The notes under the pieces were generated by a model. That model searched no databases. It saw only the letters and a list, made by a program, of their open reading frames with translations, and was not told where the DNA came from. This document shows positions 39,711 through 48,968 of a DNA stretch of 64,000 nt, one piece after another; the stretch's first letter is position 1, and the number at the start of each line of letters is the position of its first letter. The translations under genes and the position numbers were made by a program. This DNA comes from Ignavibacteriales bacterium (GTDB lineage: Bacteria > Bacteroidota > Ignavibacteria > Ignavibacteriales > SURF-24): assembly GCA_003599415.1 (NCBI GenBank), contig QZKB01000055.1, positions 1-64,000 on the forward strand, in the 5' to 3' direction.

Positions 39711-39917
39711 ATGGAAGATGGTAAATGGTTAATGGAAGATGTATGAACGCTTTTCGCTATGAAGATGAATACTGATTGATGGTAAATGGAGGATGGAAGA
39801 TGGTTAATGGAAGATGTACAAAATCCATTTTCCATTTCACATTTTCCATTTTCTCAGCCAAAGGCTGATCCCGCCTTGCGGGACATTTTACATCTCCCAT
39901 TTTCCATTATCCATATT
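39711..39917. repeat. Heptad element R3 with CAGCCAAAGGCTG-ATCCCGCCTTGCGGGAC core
   Basis: In-register ATGGAAG/ATGGTAA heptads at 39711-39745 and 39779-39820, complementary CCATTTT/ACATTTT heptads 39825-39852 and 39883-39917. Confidence 0.9.
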
Positions 39918-39949
39918 TTCTTCTTATTTTTGCCTCGAACAATTGGGTT

Positions 39950-41482
39950 ATGACAATGAACTCTCTTTATCTTGGCGATTGTCTTTACGTTTTAAGGGAT
40001 AACATTCCGGACAAATCAGTTGATCTTGTTTATATCGATCCCCCGTTTAACAGCAAACGCGATTACAATATTTTCTTTGACGATAAAGAAATACAAACGC
40101 AGCGCATTGCTTTTGAAGATACGTGGAGCTTAAAGAATATTCAGGATTCGCTAACAGAGTTACACACTTTGCAAACCGATAACCTTTATTTTCTTTTGCT
40201 TACTTACCAGAAAGTTGCGCCCCACGCATTCCCCTATTTAACAATGATGGCACTGCGTATTTTAGAACTGCACAGGGTTCTTAAAGATACCGGCAGTTTT
40301 TATCTGCATTGCGACCCAACCATGAGCCATTATTTGAAAACGGTTTGTGATATAATTTTTGGAGAAGAAAATTTCAGGAATGATATCGTATGGGAAAGAA
40401 CATTTGGTTCTGGTAGTAGTAAATCAATCGCGAAGAAATTTCCTGTAAATACTGATAACCTTTTATTTTATTCAAAATCAAATGTTTATTCTTTTCATCA
40501 CGAATTTAAAGCATATGAAGAAGCTACAATAAAAAGATATGATAAAATCGATGAAAATGGAAAAAGATATAAATGGGAAAATTTAAAAACATATTCGAAG
40601 GAAACACTAACAGAGTTAATTCAGAAGGGTGAGGCAAAATTTAATCCCAAATCGAAATACCCTGTTTATAAAAGTTATCTTGATGAAAGCAAGGGTACAA
40701 TTATTTCTAACTTGTGGTATGATCTTAAATTTATTGGAACAAAATCACCTGAGCGTCTTGGTTATCCAACACAAAAGCCAAAAGCATTGCTTGAAAGAAT
40801 AATTAAAGCAAGCAGCAATGAGGGCGATATTGTTTTAGATGGTTTCTGCGGCTGCGGCACCGCTTTGGATGCAGCGGAATCTCTTAACCGCAAATGGATT
40901 GGAATTGATATTTCTCCAATTGCAATTTCATTAATTAAAAGAAGACTGAAAGACACTTATGGTAAACAGTTAAGTAAGTTCGAGATTCGCGGTGTACCTA
41001 CGGATGAAGCCTCTGCAAAAAAACTGTGGGAAGAAAATCCGTTTGCTTTCCAGGACTGGTGGCTTACTGAATTTGAAGTATTCTCTACAACCTACGGTAC
41101 AAAAGGTGCAGATAAAGGAGTTGACGGAATTGGTCAGTACATTGCAGATCACCAGGGAAATACTTTGCGTGCTGCTTTCCAGGTTAAGGGCGGTGGAAAG
41201 GTTAAATCTTCAGAGATTGATTCACTGCTTGGAATTTTAGAAAAGCATAAATGCCAGTTGGGAGTTTTTCTGACTATTGCAGAACCGACAAAACCAATGA
41301 TGGAAACAGCAACCGCATCAGGATTTTTTGAAGCGGGTGGATTTCAATATCCCAGGATTCAGATTTTAACTTTGGAAGAATTCTTTGCCGGTAAACGTCC
41401 AAAGCTTCCAACGGAAAATGTTACGTTTAAATCTGCTCAACTGAAAGGAAAGAAAGTTCAGCAAATATCTCTGGAGTTGTGA
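39950..41482 (+). CDS. Beta-class DNA adenine/cytosine-N methyltransferase with C-terminal Mrr-like PD-(D/E)xK domain
   Basis: 'DLVYIDPPFNSKRDYNIFF', 'GDIVLDGFCGCGTALDAAESLNRKWIGIDISP'; C-term 'GADKGVDGIGQYIADHQGNTLRAAFQVKGG'. Confidence 0.88.
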   Translation: MTMNSLYLGDCLYVLRDNIPDKSVDLVYIDPPFNSKRDYNIFFDDKEIQTQRIAFEDTWSLKNIQDSLTELHTLQTDNLYFLLLTYQKVAPHAFPYLTMMALRILELHRVLKDTGSFYLHCDPTMSHYLKTVCDIIFGEENFRNDIVWERTFGSGSSKSIAKKFPVNTDNLLFYSKSNVYSFHHEFKAYEEATIKRYDKIDENGKRYKWENLKTYSKETLTELIQKGEAKFNPKSKYPVYKSYLDESKGTIISNLWYDLKFIGTKSPERLGYPTQKPKALLERIIKASSNEGDIVLDGFCGCGTALDAAESLNRKWIGIDISPIAISLIKRRLKDTYGKQLSKFEIRGVPTDEASAKKLWEENPFAFQDWWLTEFEVFSTTYGTKGADKGVDGIGQYIADHQGNTLRAAFQVKGGGKVKSSEIDSLLGILEKHKCQLGVFLTIAEPTKPMMETATASGFFEAGGFQYPRIQILTLEEFFAGKRPKLPTENVTFKSAQLKGKKVQQISLEL

Positions 41483-41491
41483 GAAAAGCTG

Positions 41492-41605
41492 ATGGAAACT
41501 GACTAATGGTAAATGGAAGATGGTAGATGGTAAATGTTTAAGAACTGTTTCTCCATTTCCCATTTTACATATTCCATATACCATTTTACATCTTACATTT
41601 TTCAT
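41492..41605. repeat. Heptad element R4
   Basis: atggtaa atggaag atggtag atggtaa atgttta / ccatttc ccatttt acatatt ccatata ccatttt acatctt acatttt. Confidence 0.9.
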
Positions 41606-41632
41606 ATTAATTCTTAAATAAAGGAGGGGAAA

Positions 41633-41998
41633 ATGAATCCTAAAACAGAAGAACTGTTAGACAGAACATTTCAATTTGGAATTAAGTGCTTAAGATTACT
41701 ACAAGAACTTCCGCAGAACCAAATTTTTGCTGTGCTAACTTATCAATTGGCTAAAGCTTCCACATCAGTCGGAGCCAATTATGAAGAAGCACAAGGTGCA
41801 GAATCCAAAAAGGATTTCGTCCATAAAATCGGGATTGTTCTTAAAGAAATTCGGGAAAGCAATTATTGGTTGCGCGTCTTAAATGAGATTTTAATTAAGC
41901 CCTCTTTGAATGAAGAAGCGGAATCTCTTATAAAAGAAAGCAGTGAATTAAAGAGCATTTTCAGCTCAATTAAAATTAAAGCAGGAAAAGGAGAATGA
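41633..41998 (+). CDS. Four-helix bundle (S23/bAvd-like) protein
   Basis: 'YQLAKASTSVGANYEEAQGAESKKDFVHKIGIVLKEIRESNYWLRVL'. Confidence 0.92.
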   Translation: MNPKTEELLDRTFQFGIKCLRLLQELPQNQIFAVLTYQLAKASTSVGANYEEAQGAESKKDFVHKIGIVLKEIRESNYWLRVLNEILIKPSLNEEAESLIKESSELKSIFSSIKIKAGKGE

Positions 41999-42004
41999 TG
42001 TTAA

Positions 42005-42096
42005 ATGGAAGATGGAGGCTGTTTGATGGTAAATGGAAGATGGAAAATGGAAGATGTATAAAATCTATATTCCATCTCACATTTTACATTTTACAT
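42005..42096. repeat. Heptad element R5
   Basis: atggaag atggagg ... atggtaa atggaag atggaaa atggaag atgtata / ccatctc acatttt acatttt acat. Confidence 0.9.
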
Positions 42097-42113
42097 AAAA
42101 AGGAATATACACT

Positions 42114-42488
42114 ATGCTCAAATACATTTTAGTTTCCCTTGGTGCGGCAATCGGAGGTGCGCTTAGATACTGGCTCTCAAATTATGTTTATAAATTTCTG
42201 CCGGAAAATTTTCCCTACGGAACATTAACAGTAAATGTTGCGGGAAGTTTTCTTGTAGGCTTTTTTATTTTTTACCTAAGCGACAGAGAAATCATCAGCT
42301 CAAATCTGAAATTATTTTTAACCGTTGGTTTCTGCGGAGGGTTTACAACATTCTCAACTTTCTCGCTTGAGACAATGAATCTCTTCCGCGATTCGGAATT
42401 CCTGCTTGCAGGCTTTAACATACTGCTCAATCTTTTTCTATGCCTGCTTGGTGTTTATTTGGCTTATATAATTTTTAAAGCTAATTAG
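42114..42488 (+). CDS. crcB: Fluoride channel CrcB/Fluc
   Basis: 'GAAIGGALRYWLSNYVYKFLPENFPYGTLTVNVAGSFLVGFF', 'GFCGGFTTFSTFSLE'. Confidence 0.96.
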   Translation: MLKYILVSLGAAIGGALRYWLSNYVYKFLPENFPYGTLTVNVAGSFLVGFFIFYLSDREIISSNLKLFLTVGFCGGFTTFSTFSLETMNLFRDSEFLLAGFNILLNLFLCLLGVYLAYIIFKAN

Positions 42489-42497
42489 GAGTTTACC

Positions 42498-42848
42498 ATG
42501 CATATAAAAGGTGAAGCGAAACTTCTTAGAATATTTATTGGTGAATCCGATAAAAGCCATTCGACAAACGTATATGAAAAAATAGTACTTGAAGCACGTA
42601 AGGCAGGATTAGCCGGGGCAACAGTGTTCAAAGGAATTATGGGCTTTGGCGGAACAAGCAGGATACACACCTCAAAAATATTAAGACTGTCTGAAGACCT
42701 TCCGCTTATCATTGAGATAGTTGATGAGGAAGCAAAGATTGAAAGTTTTATCCCGGTTGTAGATAAGATATTTGAAGAATCAAATTGCGGCGGACTTATT
42801 ACTTTGGAAAAAGCGGAAATCATTAAGTATACGTCCGTAAAGAAATAG
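42498..42848 (+). CDS. DUF190 family protein
   Basis: 'AKLLRIFIGESDKSHSTNVYEKIVLEARKAGLAGATVFKGIMGFG'. Confidence 0.92.
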   Translation: MHIKGEAKLLRIFIGESDKSHSTNVYEKIVLEARKAGLAGATVFKGIMGFGGTSRIHTSKILRLSEDLPLIIEIVDEEAKIESFIPVVDKIFEESNCGGLITLEKAEIIKYTSVKK

Positions 42849-42855
42849 CTTTAAA

Positions 42856-43103
42856 TGGAAGTGGATTAATGGTAAATGGCAAATGTGAGATGGTAGATGT
42901 CCGCCAAAGGCGGAGCAGCCTAAGCCAGATTTATCAACCTTTGGTTGAGGCTTATAAATCCGGCTGAGAAGATGGTATCGGGTTAATGGTAAAGGGATGA
43001 TGGAAGATGGTAAATGTTTAAGAACTGTTTTTCCATCTCACATTTTACATCTCACATTTCACATTTTCCATCTACCATTTTACATTTCCCATTTTCCATC
43101 ATG
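42856..43103. repeat. Composite heptad element R6 with nested hairpins
   Basis: ATGG heptads, TCCGCCAAAGGCGGA (42901-42915), CAACC-TTT-GGTTG hairpin, second ATGG array, CCATCTC/ACATTTT array to 43103. Confidence 0.88.
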
Positions 43104-43158
43104 AACTATTTCTTTCAACATCCTGTTATCTAATTAAACTTAAAAAGACACGAATACT

Positions 43159-43878
43159 ATGTACCAGACAAAAAAGACTTATATAAAACCGGAAATGAAA
43201 ATGGCCGGGCTTATTTTTGAAAACCCTGCCCTGCAGCTTATGATGGAACACTTCGAGCTAAATTATCTTGTGCGCGAAAAGAATGTACAGCAGTACTGTG
43301 AAGAGAATAATATAGGTGTGGAATTATTCCTTTCAATAGCCAATCTCTATAACGGATTCTTTGCAATAGAAGAAAAAAATTTTTCAACTAATGATCTGTT
43401 AAGAATTTTAAAATACCTTAAAAACTCTCACAACTACTACGAGAATGAAAAATATCCCGAAATAAGATCTTTGATTGACCAGCTTTATCTTAAAAATGAT
43501 ACGCCGGAAATAAAACTTATCGGGAAGTTCTTTGATGAATATTTCGAGGAAGTGAAAGAACATCTTTCCTATGAGAACATAACGGTATTTCCTTACTTTA
43601 ATAAATTATTAAGTGTTGTTGCCGGCACCAAAAATTTTAAAACTTCATTTTCGGTTAACGAGTACAGTGAACATCATACGGACATAGAATCTAAACTAAA
43701 TGATCTGAAAGAACTTCTGCTTAAGCATATCCCGGTTAAGAACGATAGGGTGTTAAGGAGAAAAATAGTTTTAAGTTTGTTTGAACTTGAATACGATTTA
43801 AATGTGCATTCCTTAATTGAGGAAATGATTCTAATTCCCGCAATAAGAAAACTTGAGAACAAAGAACCGGTTGAATAA
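43159..43878 (+). CDS. Hemerythrin-domain protein
   Basis: 'NSHNYYENEKYPEIRSLIDQL', 'EVKEHLSYENITVFPYFNKLL', 'EYSEHHTDIE', 'HSLIEEMILIPAI' give HHE-type ligand spacing. Confidence 0.75.
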   Translation: MYQTKKTYIKPEMKMAGLIFENPALQLMMEHFELNYLVREKNVQQYCEENNIGVELFLSIANLYNGFFAIEEKNFSTNDLLRILKYLKNSHNYYENEKYPEIRSLIDQLYLKNDTPEIKLIGKFFDEYFEEVKEHLSYENITVFPYFNKLLSVVAGTKNFKTSFSVNEYSEHHTDIESKLNDLKELLLKHIPVKNDRVLRRKIVLSLFELEYDLNVHSLIEEMILIPAIRKLENKEPVE

Positions 43879-44473
43879 AAGAATACTAAATATAGCAGTA
43901 CTGGAACCATCCCAGATAATTTTTGAAGGACTAACTAACATACTTTCAAAGTCTGGTTGTTATTTTAAACTCTTCCGGCTGGATTCACTTGCCGAAATTG
44001 AAAATCTTTACAAGGCGGAAAAACTTAATCTTGTTATAATTAATCCCACTCAAATCCAGAACAGAACCAGGGAATTCACTTCAATTAAAAAAAACCTTAC
44101 GGAAATTGCATGGGTAGGATTTGTTTACACGTTTATAGATAATCATCTTCTTTCATTGTTTGATAAAATAATTCACATTACGGATTCCCAGGAAAGCATA
44201 GTGGATTTTATTTGCCGGTTAGTTAAGGAAGAACATCATTCATCTCAGTTAAATGAACAGGAACCGCTTACCGACCGCGAGACTGAAGTTTTGAAATCGA
44301 TTGTGGCGGGTTTATCCAACAAGGAAATTGCAGATAAATTATTTATAAGTATACATACCGTTATCAGCCACAGGAAAAACATTTCACAAAAAACCGGAAT
44401 TAAAAGCCAGGCCGGTCTTACCATTTACGCCATCTCAAACAAAATAATTCAAATTGAAGATTATCAGAGTTAA
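43871..44473 (+). CDS. LuxR-type transcriptional regulator with degenerate receiver domain
   Basis: C-term 'LTDRETEVLKSIVAGLSNKEIADKLFISIHTVISHRKNISQKTGIKS'; N-term receiver-like 'NLVIINPTQI'. Proposed TTG start 43871 (ORF track 43853). Confidence 0.85.
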   Translation: MNKRILNIAVLEPSQIIFEGLTNILSKSGCYFKLFRLDSLAEIENLYKAEKLNLVIINPTQIQNRTREFTSIKKNLTEIAWVGFVYTFIDNHLLSLFDKIIHITDSQESIVDFICRLVKEEHHSSQLNEQEPLTDRETEVLKSIVAGLSNKEIADKLFISIHTVISHRKNISQKTGIKSQAGLTIYAISNKIIQIEDYQS

Positions 44474-44490
44474 GGTTTTGTTGCACTAAC

Positions 44491-44530
44491 TATAAAATGG
44501 GATCATACACTTAAAATATCCCGCTTTATA
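44491..44530. other. Hairpin downstream of luxR-type gene (terminator or leader structure)
   Basis: TATAAAATGGGAT ... ATCCCGCTTTATA, 12 of 13 paired (counting G-U). Confidence 0.6.
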
Positions 44531-44598
44531 GCGATTGAACAAGGCGGATTAGCTGCATAATTTTCTTATAGATTTAGTAAGAAAATTAATGTGCTGTT

Positions 44599-45780
44599 AT
44601 GAATCGCGAATTTTTACTCTTAACAATAATCATCTTTTTTGCAGGCTTACTTTACTGCCAGCAACCTGGTTTTGATACTACAGTTAGAAATCCTGATTCG
44701 GTTTATTTTTCAACCGGCTCAAAATGGTTAACACAGGAAGCCTCGTACTTGGGAGATTTTGTAACGAACTTACATGGCGGTATAAAAACCGGTTCGCTGT
44801 ATCTCGGTATGGCTAATATTAAATTAGGGTTTGAAACTAAGAATATCGGGTTATGGAATGGCGGAGAATTTTTTGTTAACGGCGCAGCTACGCATGGCGG
44901 AACTCCTTCCGAAAATCTTTTCGGTGACTTTCAGGTTGCATCTAATATTGAGGCAGGCAACCATATCTATCTCCACGAATTGTGGTATAAACATGCATCC
45001 GGCAGTTTTCAATTTAAAGTTGGTTTACAGGATCTTAATACCGAATTTCTGACGAATGATCATACCGGCTCATTTATAAACAGTTCGTTTGGAATTCCTT
45101 CACTTATATCCGGTAATATCCCTGTTCCTATTTTCCCTCTTACCGCTTTGGGAGTTTTGGGAATTTATGAATTAAATGATAAAGTCACTTTACAAGCTGC
45201 AATTTTTGACGGGCTTCCGGAATCATTTGAAAGCAACCAGTATAATTTAAATTGGAGTTTGAAAAGTGACGACGGGGTACTAGTGTTTACGGAGCTGCAA
45301 TACTTATCCGATATTGCATCTCTGCCCGGTAAAATTAAAGCGGGTTGCTATTATCATTCACATCTTAAAGAGACTTCTCCTGAAACAGGAATTGCAGAGA
45401 CAGTGTTTGAGAAAAATTATGGTTTTTATGCTCTTGCAGATCAAACGATATTAGAGACGGGAAAAAACAAATCTCTTGGATTATTTACTCAGCTTGCATT
45501 TTGCCCGGGTAACATTAATTTTCATAACTACTATGTAGGCGGCGGTTTGAACTATTGCGGCATTTACTCAAGCGATGAGATGGGAATTGCATTTGCCTAT
45601 GCACATTTCAACAATAAATTACTTGATGACGAAGCGACAGTTGAACTGTTTTACAAAAAAACCATTTCTGAAAACTTGTTTATTCAACCTGACATTCAAT
45701 ACATAATCAATCCTGCAGGTGCGGATATAAACCATCCGGATGCACTTGCAGCTTTAATAAGATTTGGAATTAATTTTTAA
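44599..45780 (+). CDS. OprB-like carbohydrate-selective porin family
   Basis: 'WLTQEASYLGDFVTNLHGGIKTGSLYLGMANIKLGFETKNIGLWNGGEFFVNGAATHGGTPSENLFGDFQVASNIEAGNHIYLHELWY'. Confidence 0.82.
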   Translation: MNREFLLLTIIIFFAGLLYCQQPGFDTTVRNPDSVYFSTGSKWLTQEASYLGDFVTNLHGGIKTGSLYLGMANIKLGFETKNIGLWNGGEFFVNGAATHGGTPSENLFGDFQVASNIEAGNHIYLHELWYKHASGSFQFKVGLQDLNTEFLTNDHTGSFINSSFGIPSLISGNIPVPIFPLTALGVLGIYELNDKVTLQAAIFDGLPESFESNQYNLNWSLKSDDGVLVFTELQYLSDIASLPGKIKAGCYYHSHLKETSPETGIAETVFEKNYGFYALADQTILETGKNKSLGLFTQLAFCPGNINFHNYYVGGGLNYCGIYSSDEMGIAFAYAHFNNKLLDDEATVELFYKKTISENLFIQPDIQYIINPAGADINHPDALAALIRFGINF

Positions 45781-45789
45781 AAAGTCATT

Positions 45790-48288
45790 ATGATTACCCA
45801 GACAATTGATACAACCAAAGTTTTACATTTAGCAGATCTTAGGAACAACGAAACCGGAATTATTACAAAAGTAAAAGGTCATGGTTCTTTCAGAAAACGA
45901 ATTACGGAAATGGGTTTTGTTAAAGGCAAATCCGTTAAGGTAATTAAGAATGCGCCACTGCAGGATCCTATTGAATACCAGGTAATGGATTTCCGTGTTT
46001 CTCTCCGCAGAAGCGAAGCCGGTTTGATAGAAGTAATATTAAAGGATGACTTAATTCAACAAGAAAACAATGGTTTTAACGGAACAATCTCTTATGATAA
46101 CTATGAACGGGTCATAGAAGAAAAGACTAAAACTATAAATGTAGCTTTAGTCGGTAACCCTAATTGCGGAAAGACAACTTTGTTTAACCATGCAACCGGC
46201 AAGCATGAGCGCGTTGGCAATTACGGCGGTGTAACCGTTGATACAAAAGAAGCTCATCTTGATTTTAACGGTTACAGAATAAATCTTACAGATCTTCCCG
46301 GCACTTATTCAATTTCAGAATATTCGCCGGAGGAATTGTACGTCCGCAATCACCTTGTTGAAAATATGCCGGACATTGTTCTAAATGTAATCGATTCATC
46401 TAACATAGAGAGAAATCTTTTTCTTACTTCTCAATTGATGGACATGAATATCAAAGTCATTATTGCGCTTAATATGTACGATGAGTTGTTAGTAACGGGA
46501 GATAAGTTTGATTACAATGCTCTTGCCGGGATTATCGGCATTCCGATAGTTACTACTGTTGCTTCAAAGGGAGAAGGAATAAAAGAGCTTGTTTCCGCCA
46601 TAATTGATTTATACGAAGACAGGACTAAGGTTTTCAGGCATGCACACATAGATTACGGCGCCAACATCGAAGAATCAATTAAACGAATAAAAGAAGAAGT
46701 TAAAAAAAATAAAAGGATTTGCGATTTATATTATCCCCGCTTTACCGCACTTAAACTACTTGAGAATGACAAGGCATTCAGTAACCAGGTTGCTGCATAT
46801 CCCGGCACAGAAACAATATTAGCTGTAGCCAAAAATGAAATTGCATCTCTTGAAAAAGAATATAAAGAAAAATCCGATACAATTATTGCCGACGCCAAAT
46901 ACGGCTTTATAAACGGCATCTTAAAGGAAACATATAAGCGCCAGCCGATGAACAAAAGGCAGCGTAGTCATGCAATCGATTCAATTCTTACCCATAAATA
47001 TTTTGGCTTCCCTGTTTTCATTTTCTTTTTATGGGTAATGTTCCAGTTAACATTTTCACTCGGTAGTTATCCAATGGACTGGATTGATGCAGGCGTTGCG
47101 TGGGTTGGAAATTTTATAGGCACAGTCATACCGGAGGGTTCCTTGCATGATCTAATTGTTGACGGAATTATCGGTGGCGTTGGTGGTGTAATAGTTTTTC
47201 TTCCAAATATTTTAATTCTGTTCTTCTGCATTTCATTAATGGAAGATACCGGTTATATGGCAAGAGCAGCATTCATTATGGATAAGCTTATGCACAAGAT
47301 GGGATTGCATGGTAAATCATTTATACCGCTTATTATGGGCTTTGGTTGTAATGTGCCTGCAGTAATGGCAACACGAACGCTGGAAAACAGGAAAGACAGA
47401 ATACTAACGATGCTTATTATTCCGTTTATGTCATGTAGCGCGCGCCTGCCCGTTTATGTTTTATTAATTTCAGCTTTCTTTCCTGCCAACCAGGGACTAG
47501 TGCTTCTTTCCATTTATTTCATTGGGATTATGCTTGCAGTTTTTGTTGCTCTTGTTTTCAAAAAAGTATTTTTTGCCAAGCAGGATATTCCTTTCGTTAT
47601 GGAGCTTCCGCCGTACAGAATTCCGACATTAAGAAATACAATTGTTCATATGTGGAATAAGAGTGTACAGTATCTTACTAAAATGGGAACAATAATTTTA
47701 TCGGCTTCAATAATAATCTGGGCCTTGGGTTATTTTCCCCGGAATGTTGAATACACAAAGGATTATGACTCATTGAGCACAAAAATTTCTTCCGATAATT
47801 CTCTTCCAGACAAAGTTAAGGAAGAGAAACTTTCACAGATTGAAATTGATAAAGCATCTGAGAGAATGGAAAAATCATACATTGGCCAGCTTGGACATTT
47901 TATTACACCGGTTATTCAACCGCTTGGCTGGGACTGGAAAATTGGTGTAAGTATAATTACAGGTCTTGCCGCAAAAGAAATTGTTGTTGGATCAATGGGA
48001 GTTCTTTACCAGTCCGGTATTGAAGATGATGAAAATTCAGTAAACCTTAAAACAAAATTACAGCAGCAGGTTTTTACAAGCGGACCAATGATAGGTCAGA
48101 AAGTATTTTCTCCAATAGTAGCTTACTCGCTTATGGTTTTTATTCTAATCTATTTTCCATGCGTTGCTGTTGTTGCAGCAATAAGAAAAGAAGCAAGCTG
48201 GAACTGGGCAATATTTACGATGACTTACACTACAATTTTAGCCTGGCTGCTTGCGTACGGAGTTTACAAATTAGGAGGAATTTTTTAG
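45790..48288 (+). CDS. feoB: Fused FeoA-FeoB ferrous iron transporter
   Basis: N-term FeoA 'ITEMGFVKGKSVKVIKNAPLQDPIEYQVMDFRVSLRRSEAGLIEV'; G domain 'VALVGNPNCGKTTLFNHATG...NYGGVTVDTKEA'. Confidence 0.96.
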   Translation: MITQTIDTTKVLHLADLRNNETGIITKVKGHGSFRKRITEMGFVKGKSVKVIKNAPLQDPIEYQVMDFRVSLRRSEAGLIEVILKDDLIQQENNGFNGTISYDNYERVIEEKTKTINVALVGNPNCGKTTLFNHATGKHERVGNYGGVTVDTKEAHLDFNGYRINLTDLPGTYSISEYSPEELYVRNHLVENMPDIVLNVIDSSNIERNLFLTSQLMDMNIKVIIALNMYDELLVTGDKFDYNALAGIIGIPIVTTVASKGEGIKELVSAIIDLYEDRTKVFRHAHIDYGANIEESIKRIKEEVKKNKRICDLYYPRFTALKLLENDKAFSNQVAAYPGTETILAVAKNEIASLEKEYKEKSDTIIADAKYGFINGILKETYKRQPMNKRQRSHAIDSILTHKYFGFPVFIFFLWVMFQLTFSLGSYPMDWIDAGVAWVGNFIGTVIPEGSLHDLIVDGIIGGVGGVIVFLPNILILFFCISLMEDTGYMARAAFIMDKLMHKMGLHGKSFIPLIMGFGCNVPAVMATRTLENRKDRILTMLIIPFMSCSARLPVYVLLISAFFPANQGLVLLSIYFIGIMLAVFVALVFKKVFFAKQDIPFVMELPPYRIPTLRNTIVHMWNKSVQYLTKMGTIILSASIIIWALGYFPRNVEYTKDYDSLSTKISSDNSLPDKVKEEKLSQIEIDKASERMEKSYIGQLGHFITPVIQPLGWDWKIGVSIITGLAAKEIVVGSMGVLYQSGIEDDENSVNLKTKLQQQVFTSGPMIGQKVFSPIVAYSLMVFILIYFPCVAVVAAIRKEASWNWAIFTMTYTTILAWLLAYGVYKLGGIF

Positions 48289-48296
48289 GTGAAAAT

Positions 48297-48497
48297 ATGA
48301 ATCAGGATTTTATTGTATTTGCAATAATTGCGTTAACTGTTTTTTATGTGGCATTCGGATTTGTAAAAAATCTGAAGACAAAAAAAGTTAAAAGTTCTTG
48401 TGGTGGTTGCACCGGCTGCGATTTATCCAGAACACAGAATAATGTTGCGGGATGCAGCCCGGTGAAAAAATTTGAAAGACGAGTAGTCAATTCTTAA
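48297..48497 (+). CDS. FeoB-associated Cys-rich small membrane protein
   Basis: 'MNQDFIVFAIIALTVFYVAFGFVKNLKTKKVKSSCGGCTGCDLS'; listed ORF start 48159 is antecedent. Confidence 0.85.
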   Translation: MNQDFIVFAIIALTVFYVAFGFVKNLKTKKVKSSCGGCTGCDLSRTQNNVAGCSPVKKFERRVVNS

Positions 48498-48544
48498 CTC
48501 CCGCCTTTGATTTTAATGGCGAGAATCTTTTGCGAAAAAAAAAT

Positions 48545-48907
48545 CTACTGCTTTTCCATAAATAATTTAATAGCATAAAAAAGCAGCAGCACAGCAAAGC
48601 CTTTCTTCAGCCAGTACTCCGGCAATTCAATGGCTACTTTTGATGAGAAATAACTGCCGACAACAAAGGTAATGGTCATTATAAGAACAGCTTGAATATT
48701 AACCAGTCCGGCTTTATAATAATTTATCGCCGCTAAAATTCCAATAGGTAAAAGTAAAAAACCAATAGATGTTCCCTGCGCCTGCTTTTGGTTCATTCCC
48801 ATAAAAGCAACAAGTGCGGGAATTATAATTATACCTCCGCCCACGCCAAGAAATCCGCTAAGCAAACCCGCAGCAAGACCGATTAACAACAGTATTACTA
48901 TTTCCAC
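48545..48907 (-). CDS. TauE/SafE family sulfite exporter-like permease
   Basis: 'LLSGFLGVGGGIIIIPALVAFMGMNQKQAQGTSIGFLLLPIG'. Confidence 0.92.
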   Translation of the reverse strand: MEIVILLLIGLAAGLLSGFLGVGGGIIIIPALVAFMGMNQKQAQGTSIGFLLLPIGILAAINYYKAGLVNIQAVLIMTITFVVGSYFSSKVAIELPEYWLKKGFAVLLLFYAIKLFMEKQ

Positions 48908-48968
48908 TAATTCTCCGTTTTTTAGTTAAAAAGATAGCAAAAGAAAATACAAGCAGGAAGAAAGTTTT

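Noticed and set aside
39814-40002. 62-aa ORF overlapping the MTase start
   Set aside because: Read-through of the R3 CCAT arm into the gene in another frame; no independent support.
42000-42113. Fluoride riboswitch upstream of crcB
   Set aside because: The leader is occupied by heptad element R5; I could not recognise the conserved fluoride aptamer motifs.
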